Source: Marinomonas algicola (GTDB lineage: Bacteria > Pseudomonadota > Gammaproteobacteria > Pseudomonadales > Marinomonadaceae). Taken from it: a stretch of 64,000 bases of DNA. The translations under genes and the position numbers were made by a program. The notes below the pieces were generated by a model. It saw only the letters and a program-made list of their open reading frames with translations. It was not told the DNA's origin and did no database searches. Positions 1-9,396 of the stretch are shown piece by piece (position 1 is the stretch's first letter; every line of letters begins with the position of its first letter). The stretch is taken from positions 2,914,001 through 2,978,000 of the forward strand of contig NZ_CP061941.1 of NCBI RefSeq assembly GCF_014805825.1, read 5' to 3'.

Positions 1-371
1 TCAACATAAGCCAAGAATACACAGAGAAAAGAAACTTATTACGCTCCGAAGCCGTTGACATTAAAGTAACCAACAACTCAGAAATATTAAGTAATATGGA
101 TTTTGTGCTCAGAGAGCCAAGGAAGTTAGCAGGCTACGTTTCACAAATAGGTGTCTTTAGCTCTAAAGCAACACTGAACGCTTACTGGCTACTACTCAAT
201 AAAACCTACCCTTCATTCAACAGCCAAAAAACAGCCTACTACGATCAAATCGACACTAAGCTGTTTTTGTATACGGCTTTCTTTAAAGACAAAGAACAAG
301 CAATTAACGAGTGTGAGCGATTAATACAGAGCACTATAAACTGTACTGTTGCTGAAAAAAGTTTAAATTAG
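1..371 (+). CDS. SPOR-like domain protein, 3' end only
   Basis: The reading frame is open from the left window edge (first full codon at base 3) to a TAA at 369-371, so only the last 122 codons are visible and the true start lies outside. The C-terminal part has the rhythm of a SPOR peptidoglycan-binding repeat: a first half with YVSQIGVFSSKA and a second half with LFLYTAFFKDKEQA. SPOR domains bind denuded glycan strands, often at the division septum. The SPOR match is divergent and made by eye. It converges on the next gene, whose stop is one base away, and that gene also ends in a SPOR domain. Confidence 0.55.
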   Translation, partial: NISQEYTEKRNLLRSEAVDIKVTNNSEILSNMDFVLREPRKLAGYVSQIGVFSSKATLNAYWLLLNKTYPSFNSQKTAYYDQIDTKLFLYTAFFKDKEQAINECERLIQSTINCTVAEKSLN

Positions 372-372
372 A

Positions 373-1101
373 TTACAGTTCTTCACCCTGATAAAGTCCA
401 ACAAAACAATCTTGGTTACGTTCTTTTAACTGAGAACAATAGCGGCTTCCGGCTGACCGACTAACAAAGGGTCCCACTTTAAGCGTCCATAGGCTTTTCT
501 GTTTTACCGATACTTTTTCTTTTATAGGATTCACCGTGGACATCAGTTCAGGGAAACTACCTTGAAGCCTTAGCCAGCCTTTCGCCAACTGTATTTCATT
601 ATCATAGGCCGCCACTTGAACAGCATACTGACTCGATTTCATATTCGCCTTGTTCGTAGGAGAACGGTTTACCTTGGATGTTGACGAAGCAGGCATGTTA
701 AATTGCGCTTGAACATAGGCTGGTTTTTCAGTCAAAGCCTCATCCATATTATTCTCTGGCTTCAAAATGTCTTCAACAGCCGAGACGTTTTGAGGAGCGG
801 GCACCAATGGGGCGGCTTGAACTTCCCCTCCCAAGTTTTCTGGCGAGTTTGATAATTGACTGGTATTAATACTTTGAATCAATAGTTTAAAGTCTTCTTC
901 TAATGCCAATAGTCTCTCAATATCTGGCTTTACCGCTTCCCATTCGGCTTTCTGTTGATCAAGCTGCTTCTTTAACGCTTCATTTTCCAATTTTGTTTGG
1001 CTGTTATCTACTTGTTGCGTCGATGAACATGCCGCCAAGGAAATAGCAGATAAAATAAGCAGATTCTTATACACACGCTTAGATGAATTATGGTATTTCA
1101 T
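373..1101 (-). CDS. SPOR-domain lipoprotein
   Basis: This 242-residue protein begins with a lipoprotein signal: a basic N-terminus, a hydrophobic stretch and the lipobox LAAC with Cys25. Ser at +2 predicts outer-membrane sorting. Residues 35-75 are rich in Lys, Glu and Leu and probably form a short coiled coil. A low-complexity Pro/Ala/Asn linker follows. The last 80 residues are a SPOR domain (YAVQVAAYDNE ... WTLKVGPFVSRSAG). The family binds septal peptidoglycan lacking stem peptides, so an envelope or division role in the periplasm is likely. The exact function is not known. It is convergent with the partial SPOR-like gene to its left. Confidence 0.75.
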   Translation of the reverse strand: MKYHNSSKRVYKNLLILSAISLAACSSTQQVDNSQTKLENEALKKQLDQQKAEWEAVKPDIERLLALEEDFKLLIQSINTSQLSNSPENLGGEVQAAPLVPAPQNVSAVEDILKPENNMDEALTEKPAYVQAQFNMPASSTSKVNRSPTNKANMKSSQYAVQVAAYDNEIQLAKGWLRLQGSFPELMSTVNPIKEKVSVKQKSLWTLKVGPFVSRSAGSRYCSQLKERNQDCFVGLYQGEEL

Positions 1102-1126
1102 GAGTAAATAGTCCTAGTGTAATGCA

Positions 1127-1561
1127 TTATGTAAAAACGACAGACCCACCCCACAATAGAAATCCGTATCGAGCTCCCTTTCCAATAAATACAAGAGGAA
1201 CAAAAATCTTAAGAGGAGTTTTAAAAATGCCAGCGACCAAACTGATTCCATCGCCAACAACAGGTAACCAACAGAGCAATAAGCTCCAACACCCATACTT
1301 CTGAAAACACTTTTCTGCATAATCAAGCTTATCTAATCTAGCATAAAACCAGGGTCTATTCTCGAATTTCCGACAATATTTCCCCAACCAAAAATTCACT
1401 ACAGATCCCAAAGTATTAAAAATACTGGCAACAAGAAACAGCAGATACGTCGAGAGTAATGGATCATTTAAGTAGTACATAAATAATACTTCAGAGCCTA
1501 GAGGCATTAATGTAGCTGAAATAAACGCAACAGCGGCCATATTCAAATAATCGATCAACAC
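1127..1561 (-). CDS. YqaA-like inner-membrane protein (DedA/SNARE-associated family)
   Basis: This is a 144-residue, very hydrophobic protein with about four membrane segments. The pattern MPLGSEVLFMYYL near the N-terminus, a central GSVVNFWLGKY and GDGISLVAGIF near the C-terminus match the YqaA branch of the DedA superfamily. DedA proteins are linked to undecaprenyl-phosphate or phospholipid flipping, but YqaA itself has no firmly assigned role. The start is a GTG at 1561, with AGGTG about eight bases upstream. It diverges from the glycogen block. Confidence 0.7.
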   Translation of the reverse strand: MLIDYLNMAAVAFISATLMPLGSEVLFMYYLNDPLLSTYLLFLVASIFNTLGSVVNFWLGKYCRKFENRPWFYARLDKLDYAEKCFQKYGCWSLLLCWLPVVGDGISLVAGIFKTPLKIFVPLVFIGKGARYGFLLWGGSVVFT

Positions 1562-1878
1562 ATGATTTACACCTATACAGAGATGGCTTAGTTTATCACC
1601 AGTCAGATAAAAAGAGAGTGTTTGCGAGCGGCCTCACTATTTTAGATTGGCCTGGACACACCATACATAAAATATTCTCTCTTCTTTTTCCTCATAAACG
1701 GCGACCTATATGTGACACTTTTTCACTCAAAAGTCACATTACCGCCCCAAAATAAAGCAGTCATAAATCAAATCGTTAACCACCTTACCTTCAATCAAAA
1801 TCTTGAGTATAGTGTAAGTATTCAGCCAGTAATTTACCTTTTTTAAGGTTATGACTTTTTCTTTTATAGGAAACAAAA
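1562..1878. other. Intergenic region upstream of the glycogen block
   Basis: This 317-base stretch separates the YqaA-like gene from the phosphorylase-kinase-like gene. I see no credible ORF. It holds a candidate promoter (listed separately) and an inverted pair, TGTGAC at 1711-1716 and GTCACA at 1733-1738. The halves resemble CRP half-sites, but the spacing is too long for a normal CRP operator, so I do not call one. Confidence 0.5.
1785..1813 (+). promoter_or_regulatory. Candidate sigma70 promoter for the glycogen block
   Basis: TTACCT (1785-1790) and TATAGT (1808-1813) are separated by 17 bases. The -10 is good and the -35 weak. Transcription would start near 1820, leaving a leader of roughly 60 bases. 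By eye only. Confidence 0.35.
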
Positions 1879-4800
1879 ATGACATCGGGACATCAGAGCG
1901 CGCTTGATTCTCTTTACCAACATATCCAACAGGTCATTCTTTCTCGTCAGCACCCTGTAACAGGTTTATTTCCTGCGAGCACCAGTATTAACGCTCATGG
2001 TAACTACACAGATGCTTGGGTGCGAGACAACGTTTATAGCATTCAAGCTATTTGGGCTCTTTACCTAGCGTATAAAAGAAATGGTAACCCACAACAAAGG
2101 GCACATGAACTGGAATTTTCTTGCGTAAAAATGATGCGCGGATTGCTTTTTGCCATGATGAGACAATCTCACAAAGTCGAAGCATTTAAATACAGCCTTC
2201 ACCCTAAAGATGCACTGCACGCAAAATACGATACCAAAACAGGCTTGGAAGCCGTCGCGGACGATGCTTGGGGCCACCTACAAATAGATGCCACTAGCTT
2301 TTACCTATTGATGCTGGCGCAAATGACAAAAGCGGGTAGCAAACTCATTTTTACTCGAGATGAAACAAACTTCATTCAGAACCTTGTGTATTACGTTTCT
2401 CGAACCTATAGAACACCTGACTTCGGTATATGGGAGCGAGGCAATAAGGTTAATAACGGTAAAGAAGAGATTAATGCCAGCTCAGTTGGGATGGCAAAAG
2501 CGGCAATGGAAGCCTTAGATGGTTTAAACCTATTTGGGGAAGAAGGTCCTGAATGGGCCGTTATTCACTCTTTTGCCGATGCCGTCACTCGTGCAGGCTC
2601 CGTTTTACAATCTCTTTTACCAAAAGAATCTCGCTCAAAAGAAGTCGATAGCGCCTTGCTAAGCATTATTAGCTTCCCTGCATTTGCCGTTAATGACGAA
2701 AAATTAGCTCGCCGAACCCGCCATGAAATCATCAGCAAATTGGGCGGGGAGTATGGCTGTAAACGCTTCTTATTAGATGGTCATCAATCGGTTCTTGAAG
2801 ATAAAACACGTATTTATTACGAGTACGATGAGCTGATTAATTTTGAGCACATCGAATCAGAGTGGCCACTGTTCTTTACCTATTTATACATTGATCGTCT
2901 GTTTGCCCGCGACTGGGAAAGTGCTAACCATTACAGAAGAAAATTAGAAAGCTTGATGGTAGAAAAAGACGGGCAGCTGTTATTACCCGAACTCTACTAC
3001 GTTCCAGAAGAGAATATACTGGCAGAAAAAGAAAGTCCTGGATCGCAAAAACGCGTACCCAATGACAACCTGCCTCTGGTCTGGGCTCAAAGCCTTTATT
3101 TAGTTGGCAAAATGCTAGACGAAGAGCTAATCACTCCTGACGATATTGACCCTCTAGGCTTACATAAAATTCAATATCGTCGCAGTCCAGTTAGAACCTC
3201 TATGGTTGTTCTAGCGCAAAATGCTGACGTAAAGCAGAAAATCGTTAATTCAGGTGTTTTATGTCAAACAATCGAAGAGATCGCACCACTTAAGGTTATT
3301 AGCTCCGCTCAACTTGTCGGCACCTATCGTCAACTGGGGGAATCGGAAGCGCTAGGGCTTAGCGGGCGCCCCAATCGAGCACTTAACAGTTTATCAACAT
3401 CACAACTTTTTTTCATTAATGATGAAAAATACCTGTGTTTGTCTTGGATTCAAAATGAAGACAAAGATTACAGCAAGGTAGACCCAAAACTCTTTATAGA
3501 ACACATATGCAATGAGTTAAAAATCATTAAAGACAATTGGTATTACCCAGAAAATGCGGTCTTTACGGTGTTAATTGATGACGCAATCACAGAAATGAAA
3601 AACAGTGATGAACTATTTGAGTTTTTAAGAAAGCTGCAAAATCATGAATTAAGCGAATATGAAGTTATTCCTCAATCGGCTAAAAATGCCTATAAATCAG
3701 GCAGTCGAAGAAGTATGAATATCTCTCAAAGACGAGGTTTTTCCCTAGGGACCAATTTAGAAGTTCACCAGCCACCTTGGCCATTATCAAATGAGAATGC
3801 TTCTAGCCAATTCAATGCCTCAGAAGAAACCACCGAGTCACTCCTAGCAACACTTTATAATAAACCGTCCTTAGACGATGCCGTAACCTGCTTACTGGAA
3901 TTGGGTGACAGAAAAGCGTTAATGCAAACAATACCCTCATCCAAGCCAGCCGTAACCCCTTATAGTGTACTCAACTCTGTTTATACAGAGGCGCTGCTAA
4001 AAGAAAATTGGAAACAAGTAAGGCAGCTATATTCACTTATGGTTGAGCCAACAACGGATTTAGCCACCTATATTGCCGATATTACCGTTCGTCAAAGACA
4101 ACTTGTTTTAGGCGATAATTCTCATTCAGAAATTCACATTACTCAGCCATTACATCAAGTTGAGATCGTCGATCTTCTGAGAAAAATCTCGGCTACGCCT
4201 TTATCCTTGATAATCAATCATGAACTTATTTCGGTTGTAGGCACTATAATAAGGGTCTATCCAGATTATTTTTCCGGTGTAAGAACGATTCGACTGTTTA
4301 ATTTAGTTCAACTTTGTGCAAGGCAGTTTGAACCTGAAGGAGAAAAGGATGCCTATGACGTTCTTTCTGATATTGAACCAAGTCAAATCTACTTTGCTCT
4401 ACGAGATATTTTAAAACAAAAGCATTTACAATTTCCGAAAGATACGTCAGGGTTAGACTTCAATAAAGTGGATTTCAGCGGCGCCGGCACGCAACTAAAA
4501 GACATAGACTGGTTTGATTGGCGTGTAGAACAAGGCATGATAACCAGCTTACCAGACAGCCTCCTCTCTCAACTTTGGGATACATTGAGTCATGCAAATA
4601 GTATTGTATTTGGAGATTTACAAAGTAATACGAGCTTAGACTGTCAGAGAACACTGAACTCGATGACAAAAGGGGAAGACACCTTTGCGCTTTTGATTGA
4701 ATCATTAACCTATAATATTCATCCAAGTTGGTATAAAAGCTTAATTTTTGAAGCGTTACATGCCTTTATACAGTTTTGCAATCAACACCCACATTCGGCT

Positions 4801-5007
4801 TTTGATCAAACCGTTAATCTTCCTGTTTTAGTCAGTCATGCGACAGAGGATTTTGCAAAGCAACATAATTTAAAAAATTCAAATCATTCGATTAGCGCAA
4901 ACCTTGATGATTTTGCGCAATTAACACCAAACAAAGTAAATCAGTATTTACGTTGGGCGGTCAGTAAACTGCATAACCAACAAAAGCAGACTGAGCCTAA
5001 TAATTAG
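1879..5007 (+). CDS. Phosphorylase-kinase alpha/beta-like protein (GH15-related)
   Basis: This 1042-residue protein opens with a six-hairpin (alpha/alpha) GH15-like domain. The signature GNYTDAWVRDNVYSIQAIW near residues 38-60 and the EINASSVGMAKAAMEAL block match the family that includes the regulatory alpha and beta subunits of eukaryotic glycogen phosphorylase kinase. The C-terminal half (about 650-1030) is the less conserved region these proteins carry after the hydrolase-like domain. The eukaryotic subunits are regulatory and not proven hydrolases, and activity here is unknown. It is followed 22 bases later by glgB and then glgX, so a role in glycogen turnover is a strong inference. No kinase gamma subunit is nearby. 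Confidence 0.75.
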   Translation: MTSGHQSALDSLYQHIQQVILSRQHPVTGLFPASTSINAHGNYTDAWVRDNVYSIQAIWALYLAYKRNGNPQQRAHELEFSCVKMMRGLLFAMMRQSHKVEAFKYSLHPKDALHAKYDTKTGLEAVADDAWGHLQIDATSFYLLMLAQMTKAGSKLIFTRDETNFIQNLVYYVSRTYRTPDFGIWERGNKVNNGKEEINASSVGMAKAAMEALDGLNLFGEEGPEWAVIHSFADAVTRAGSVLQSLLPKESRSKEVDSALLSIISFPAFAVNDEKLARRTRHEIISKLGGEYGCKRFLLDGHQSVLEDKTRIYYEYDELINFEHIESEWPLFFTYLYIDRLFARDWESANHYRRKLESLMVEKDGQLLLPELYYVPEENILAEKESPGSQKRVPNDNLPLVWAQSLYLVGKMLDEELITPDDIDPLGLHKIQYRRSPVRTSMVVLAQNADVKQKIVNSGVLCQTIEEIAPLKVISSAQLVGTYRQLGESEALGLSGRPNRALNSLSTSQLFFINDEKYLCLSWIQNEDKDYSKVDPKLFIEHICNELKIIKDNWYYPENAVFTVLIDDAITEMKNSDELFEFLRKLQNHELSEYEVIPQSAKNAYKSGSRRSMNISQRRGFSLGTNLEVHQPPWPLSNENASSQFNASEETTESLLATLYNKPSLDDAVTCLLELGDRKALMQTIPSSKPAVTPYSVLNSVYTEALLKENWKQVRQLYSLMVEPTTDLATYIADITVRQRQLVLGDNSHSEIHITQPLHQVEIVDLLRKISATPLSLIINHELISVVGTIIRVYPDYFSGVRTIRLFNLVQLCARQFEPEGEKDAYDVLSDIEPSQIYFALRDILKQKHLQFPKDTSGLDFNKVDFSGAGTQLKDIDWFDWRVEQGMITSLPDSLLSQLWDTLSHANSIVFGDLQSNTSLDCQRTLNSMTKGEDTFALLIESLTYNIHPSWYKSLIFEALHAFIQFCNQHPHSAFDQTVNLPVLVSHATEDFAKQHNLKNSNHSISANLDDFAQLTPNKVNQYLRWAVSKLHNQQKQTEPNN

Positions 5008-5029
5008 CATAATGTTGCTGGAGATTTAA

Positions 5030-7210
5030 ATGGATCTGTTACAAGACTTATTGAGCGCAAGATGTTCTGACCCTTTTGGATGTCTTGGATTGCTTCCCGA
5101 CTCATCAGGCAAAGGCCTTAATTTAACAATATGGCAACCTGGTGCGATAAGCGTAACCGTTCTAAACCTTGCTGATGACAAAGTCTTAGGGGAAATGGAA
5201 AGGATTGACGAAGCGGGTCTATTTCGTTTTTCTTGGCCGCGTCGCAGCAAACGCTTTCACTACCGTATTAAAATCATTTTTGAAAATCATGAATTAATTC
5301 GCGTTGACCCCTATCAATTTATTGAAGCGACCTTCACAGACCTAGAGCATCACACGGCGAATCTATACAAGAATCAGGGTGCAAACAAAGTCAGCGTAAA
5401 AATCAATTCAAAATTAACCATTGATGGTACTCGATTTGTTGTTTATGCACCCGCGGCACGTTCTATTAGTGTCGTTGGGGACTTTAACGCATGGGATGGC
5501 CGATCTCACCCTATGTCGAGTAATGGAGACGGTTTATGGCGTTTGTTTATTCCAGATGTTGGTGCTAACCAAGCGTATAAGTATGAAATACGCGCCAGGA
5601 CGGGCGAGTTACTGCCTCATCGGACAGATCCCTATGCTCGTTATATCGAGCAATATCCTTCATTTGCCAGTCTGACGTGGTTTGACAAACCTTACCAGTG
5701 GCAAGACGATGAATGGATCAGGCAAGTCAATGTTGACCACTATGAACGCCCAATGAGCATTTATGAAGTCCATTTAGGGTCCTGGCGGCGAAACGAAAAT
5801 AAGCCATTAACCTATTTAGAGCTAAAGGATCAACTTGTTCCCTACGTAAAAGAAATGGGATACACCCATGTAGAGCTGCTACCTATTACGGAATACCCTT
5901 TTGACGGTTCTTGGGGATATCAGCCTGTCGGTCTTTACGCAGTAACGTCTCGATTTGGTACGCCAGAAGAATTTAAAGCATTGATAGATGCGTTTCATAT
6001 GGCCGGGATTGGCGTCATTATGGATTGGGTACCCGCTCACTTCCCTGCAGACAGTCACGGACTAGGGAATTTTGATGGCACATCTCAATACGAATACCCT
6101 GACCCTAAAAAAGGCTGGCATCCTGAATGGAACTCTCATATTTATGATTTTGGCAAAGAACATGTTGTCAATTACTTAATCAGTAATGCGGTGTATTGGC
6201 TAGAAGAGTTTCATATAGATGGACTCAGAGTCGATGCGGTTGCCTCTATGCTCTATCTTGATTATTCAAGGGAAGACGGAGAATGGATACCCAATGTCGA
6301 TGGTGGCAATCATAACTACGAAGCCATTGCCTTCCTAAGAAAACTGAATGAAACCGTTTATCTTAACCATCCTCGTTGTTTCACGGTAGCAGAAGAATCA
6401 ACTGCGTTTCCTGGCGTATCTAAACCTACGTATATGAATGGACTTGGGTTTGGTTTCAAGTGGAATATGGGATGGATGAATGACAGTCTTGATTATATAT
6501 CAAAAGATCCTGTGTACAGGAAACACCATCATGGCGAAATCACTTTTAGTATGGTGTATTCTTTTGATGAACAGTTTGTGCTCCCTCTTTCACATGATGA
6601 AGTGGTCCATGGGAAAGGTTCATTAATTACAAAAATGCCCGGAGACAGTTGGCAAAAATTTGCTAACCTAAGAGCATACACATCATTTATGTTTACGCAC
6701 CCTGGGAAAAAACTAAACTTTATGGGTAACGAAATTGCCCAAGGTCAGGAGTGGAGCCATGAACGTTCTATCGATTGGCATTTATTAGAGGTTGAACAAC
6801 ATAAAGGCCAACAAACGTTAACTCGAGACCTAAATCATCTGTACCAGAATGAACCCGCACTGCAACTTGATCATTCCGGACATGGATTCGAATGGATATG
6901 CCATGATGATGGCACCAACAGCATTATTTCATTTCTGAGAAAAGATAAAACAAATACGGAAATCCTTTTAGTTGTCACTAATTTCACTCCAGTACCCCAT
7001 AACATTTACCGTCTAGGTGTGCCTGTTGAGGGGGAATTTGACGTAATATTCAACTCTGATGCGGGCATTTACACTGGCAGTGACTACCCAATCTCATCGA
7101 AATATGAAGTCAATAATGAGGCGTCACATAGCAAGGCATTTAGCATTAATATGCAAATCCCCCCTCTTGCGACTGTTATTTTAAAATGGCGCCCAAAGAC
7201 ATCGGCTTAA
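5030..7210 (+). CDS. glgB: 1,4-alpha-glucan branching enzyme GlgB
   Basis: This 726-residue GH13 enzyme cuts alpha-1,4 chains and re-attaches them through alpha-1,6 bonds in glycogen. It has N-terminal CBM48-like modules (residues 1-220; the second carries GDFNAWDGRSHPM), a catalytic barrel and a C-terminal beta domain. The nucleophile is Asp402 (GLRVDAV), the acid/base is Glu455 (VAEEST) and the third carboxylate is Asp523 (LSHDEVVHGK). The length matches E. coli GlgB. The start ATG follows GGAG about eight bases upstream. It is the second gene of the glycogen block. No synthase (glgA), glgC or phosphorylase gene is in the window. Confidence 0.95.
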   Translation: MDLLQDLLSARCSDPFGCLGLLPDSSGKGLNLTIWQPGAISVTVLNLADDKVLGEMERIDEAGLFRFSWPRRSKRFHYRIKIIFENHELIRVDPYQFIEATFTDLEHHTANLYKNQGANKVSVKINSKLTIDGTRFVVYAPAARSISVVGDFNAWDGRSHPMSSNGDGLWRLFIPDVGANQAYKYEIRARTGELLPHRTDPYARYIEQYPSFASLTWFDKPYQWQDDEWIRQVNVDHYERPMSIYEVHLGSWRRNENKPLTYLELKDQLVPYVKEMGYTHVELLPITEYPFDGSWGYQPVGLYAVTSRFGTPEEFKALIDAFHMAGIGVIMDWVPAHFPADSHGLGNFDGTSQYEYPDPKKGWHPEWNSHIYDFGKEHVVNYLISNAVYWLEEFHIDGLRVDAVASMLYLDYSREDGEWIPNVDGGNHNYEAIAFLRKLNETVYLNHPRCFTVAEESTAFPGVSKPTYMNGLGFGFKWNMGWMNDSLDYISKDPVYRKHHHGEITFSMVYSFDEQFVLPLSHDEVVHGKGSLITKMPGDSWQKFANLRAYTSFMFTHPGKKLNFMGNEIAQGQEWSHERSIDWHLLEVEQHKGQQTLTRDLNHLYQNEPALQLDHSGHGFEWICHDDGTNSIISFLRKDKTNTEILLVVTNFTPVPHNIYRLGVPVEGEFDVIFNSDAGIYTGSDYPISSKYEVNNEASHSKAFSINMQIPPLATVILKWRPKTSA

Positions 7211-7243
7211 AGGCTCACCTAATGCTTAACTGGATTGTATTGA

Positions 7244-9280
7244 ATGAATGATTTTACTCTTGAACCTGGTAGCCCAATCACATTAGGTGCCAGCCTAACT
7301 CAAGACGGAGTTAACTTTGCCGTATTCTCTAAACATGCAACACAAATTTATCTTTGCATTTTCGATGGAAACGAAGAAGTTGCCCGGCTGCCATTTAAGC
7401 ATAAAACTCAATCCATTTGGCACAGTGAAGTAATAGGGTTAACCAAGAAGCATACTTATGGATATCGAGCTGTAGGCCCTTTTAAGCCAGATCAACAGCA
7501 CCTTTTCAATGTCAATAAACTGTTAATGGATCCGTACGCAAAATCATTTACAGAAGGGCTTTATTGGCATCCTGATCAATCTGCAGTTGATTTAGACGGC
7601 AATATAAATAACGCTGACTCAGCTCATTGTGTCCCTAAGTCGGTTATATTCACCTCTCCCTATACCAGCCAAGAACACAGACCACCAAGAGCAAAAATCG
7701 CTCCCCAAGAGCGCAGTCTTTATGAACTTCATGTTAAGGGTTTCAGCCAACAGCTAGACATTAAAGATGATTTAAAAGGCACCTATTTAGGCGTAATTTC
7801 AGAAAAAGGGCTACAACACTTAAAACGCCTTGGTGTCACGACCATCCAATTAATGCCTTGCTTTAGTTTTGCCACAGAGAGCCGACTCACTGAACTTAAT
7901 TTAACAAATTATTGGGGTTATAACCCAATCAGTTTCTTTGCGGCAGAAAAAAGTTATGCACTAGACAATGAACTCCTTGAGTTTAAACAAATGATAGATG
8001 GTCTACGATCAGCAGGCTTTGAAGTGATTCTTGATGTTGTCTATAACCATACGGTGGAAAGTGAACTTCATCAATCCAGCGTCTGTTTCAAAGGACTAGA
8101 CAATGCAACTTATTACCGCCATGACCATGGTCACTATTTAAACTACACTGGCTGCGGTAATTGTATTGATACCTTTCAAGACAATAGTTTACGTTTAATT
8201 ATGGACAGTATGCGCTACTGGGTTGAAGAAATGGGGGTTGATGGATTCCGTTTTGATTTAGGGGTTGATCTAGGTCGAACTCAGCATGAGTTTTCAGCTA
8301 AAGCCCCTCTTTTACAAGCTATTTTACAAGACCCAGTGCTGCGCCAAACTTGCCTAGTTGCCGAACCCTGGGACATCGGTCCGAATGGCTATCAGGTTGG
8401 TCAGTTTCCAAATGGTTTTCTTGAATGTAACGACCAATACCGAGATACATTACGTCGTTTCTGGCGAGGTGATGAAGGACAAACACAAGCGCTAGCAACA
8501 CGCTTAATGGGATCACGAGATTTTTTCCATAAAGGCTCAAAAAGTGCTTTAACATCAGTCAACTACGTTACTTACCATGATGGTTATACGTTAAGAGATT
8601 TAGTCTCTTATCATCGAAGACACAATCTAGCTAACATGGAAAATAACCGTGATGGCCATGGTGATAATATTAGCCAAAATTTCGGCGTAGAGGGCACAAC
8701 TACTGACGATAAAGTCAATAAACAGCGATTAAATCAGCAACTATGTATGCTGGCGACTTTACTTCTCAGTCAGGGAACGCCGCATATTTTAGGCGGCGAT
8801 GAACTTTCTCATTCTCAAAATGGTAACAACAATGCCTACTGCCAAGATAACACAACCACCTGGCTAAATTGGACCCCTTCGGAAGAAAGCCAACAGTTAA
8901 CCAATGCTATTTCGGCTCTCTTAACCTTAAGAAAACAGCACCCAGTTCTCACAGAAGTGCGCTTACCTGATGATACTCTTTATCAACACGAAACGTCAGA
9001 TTTAGTTGAATGGTTTAATGAACGTGGCCAGCCTATGACCGATTTTGATTGGCACGAACAAGAAAGAGACTTTCTGAGCGTGCTGATGACAAGGCCCTCT
9101 CATTCAGGGTCTTCTTTATGGATTGGCTTTTATCGAGAAGACAGTCTGGCTCGCTTTGAGCTTCCAGAAGGGACAAATAAAATAACGACACTCTTTAAAA
9201 CAGACGGTGTAAATGTAGAGGATGATTGCATTAAGTGCGCCTGCCGCAGTGTTTTTGTAATGGCAGTAGATAGGCATTAA
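7244..9280 (+). CDS. glgX: Glycogen debranching enzyme GlgX (isoamylase-type)
   Basis: This 678-residue GH13 protein hydrolyses alpha-1,6 branches of phosphorylase limit dextrin in the cytoplasm. An N-terminal CBM48 (GASLTQDGVNFAVFSKHA) precedes the barrel. The catalytic residues are Asp338 (GFRFDLG), Glu374 (VAEPWD) and Asp446 (TYHDGYT). The block LGGDELSHSQNGNNNAYCQD is typical of GlgX. It lies 33 bases after glgB on the same strand and is probably co-transcribed. With glgB and the phosphorylase-kinase-like gene it forms a glycogen remodelling unit. Confidence 0.93.
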   Translation: MNDFTLEPGSPITLGASLTQDGVNFAVFSKHATQIYLCIFDGNEEVARLPFKHKTQSIWHSEVIGLTKKHTYGYRAVGPFKPDQQHLFNVNKLLMDPYAKSFTEGLYWHPDQSAVDLDGNINNADSAHCVPKSVIFTSPYTSQEHRPPRAKIAPQERSLYELHVKGFSQQLDIKDDLKGTYLGVISEKGLQHLKRLGVTTIQLMPCFSFATESRLTELNLTNYWGYNPISFFAAEKSYALDNELLEFKQMIDGLRSAGFEVILDVVYNHTVESELHQSSVCFKGLDNATYYRHDHGHYLNYTGCGNCIDTFQDNSLRLIMDSMRYWVEEMGVDGFRFDLGVDLGRTQHEFSAKAPLLQAILQDPVLRQTCLVAEPWDIGPNGYQVGQFPNGFLECNDQYRDTLRRFWRGDEGQTQALATRLMGSRDFFHKGSKSALTSVNYVTYHDGYTLRDLVSYHRRHNLANMENNRDGHGDNISQNFGVEGTTTDDKVNKQRLNQQLCMLATLLLSQGTPHILGGDELSHSQNGNNNAYCQDNTTTWLNWTPSEESQQLTNAISALLTLRKQHPVLTEVRLPDDTLYQHETSDLVEWFNERGQPMTDFDWHEQERDFLSVLMTRPSHSGSSLWIGFYREDSLARFELPEGTNKITTLFKTDGVNVEDDCIKCACRSVFVMAVDRH

Positions 9281-9396
9281 AGTATTGATTTGAAAATTGG
9301 AACTGTGCCAATATAATTTATCATTAAAAAATAACCATTGGTTACTAGATTGAGTGGCGCCTAATTACCTTAGTCAATTTATAAATAGGACAGTAA

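Noticed and set aside
1711..1738. CRP-like palindrome TGTGAC ... GTCACA before the glycogen block
   Set aside because: The halves are 16 bases apart, far from the six-base centre expected for CRP.
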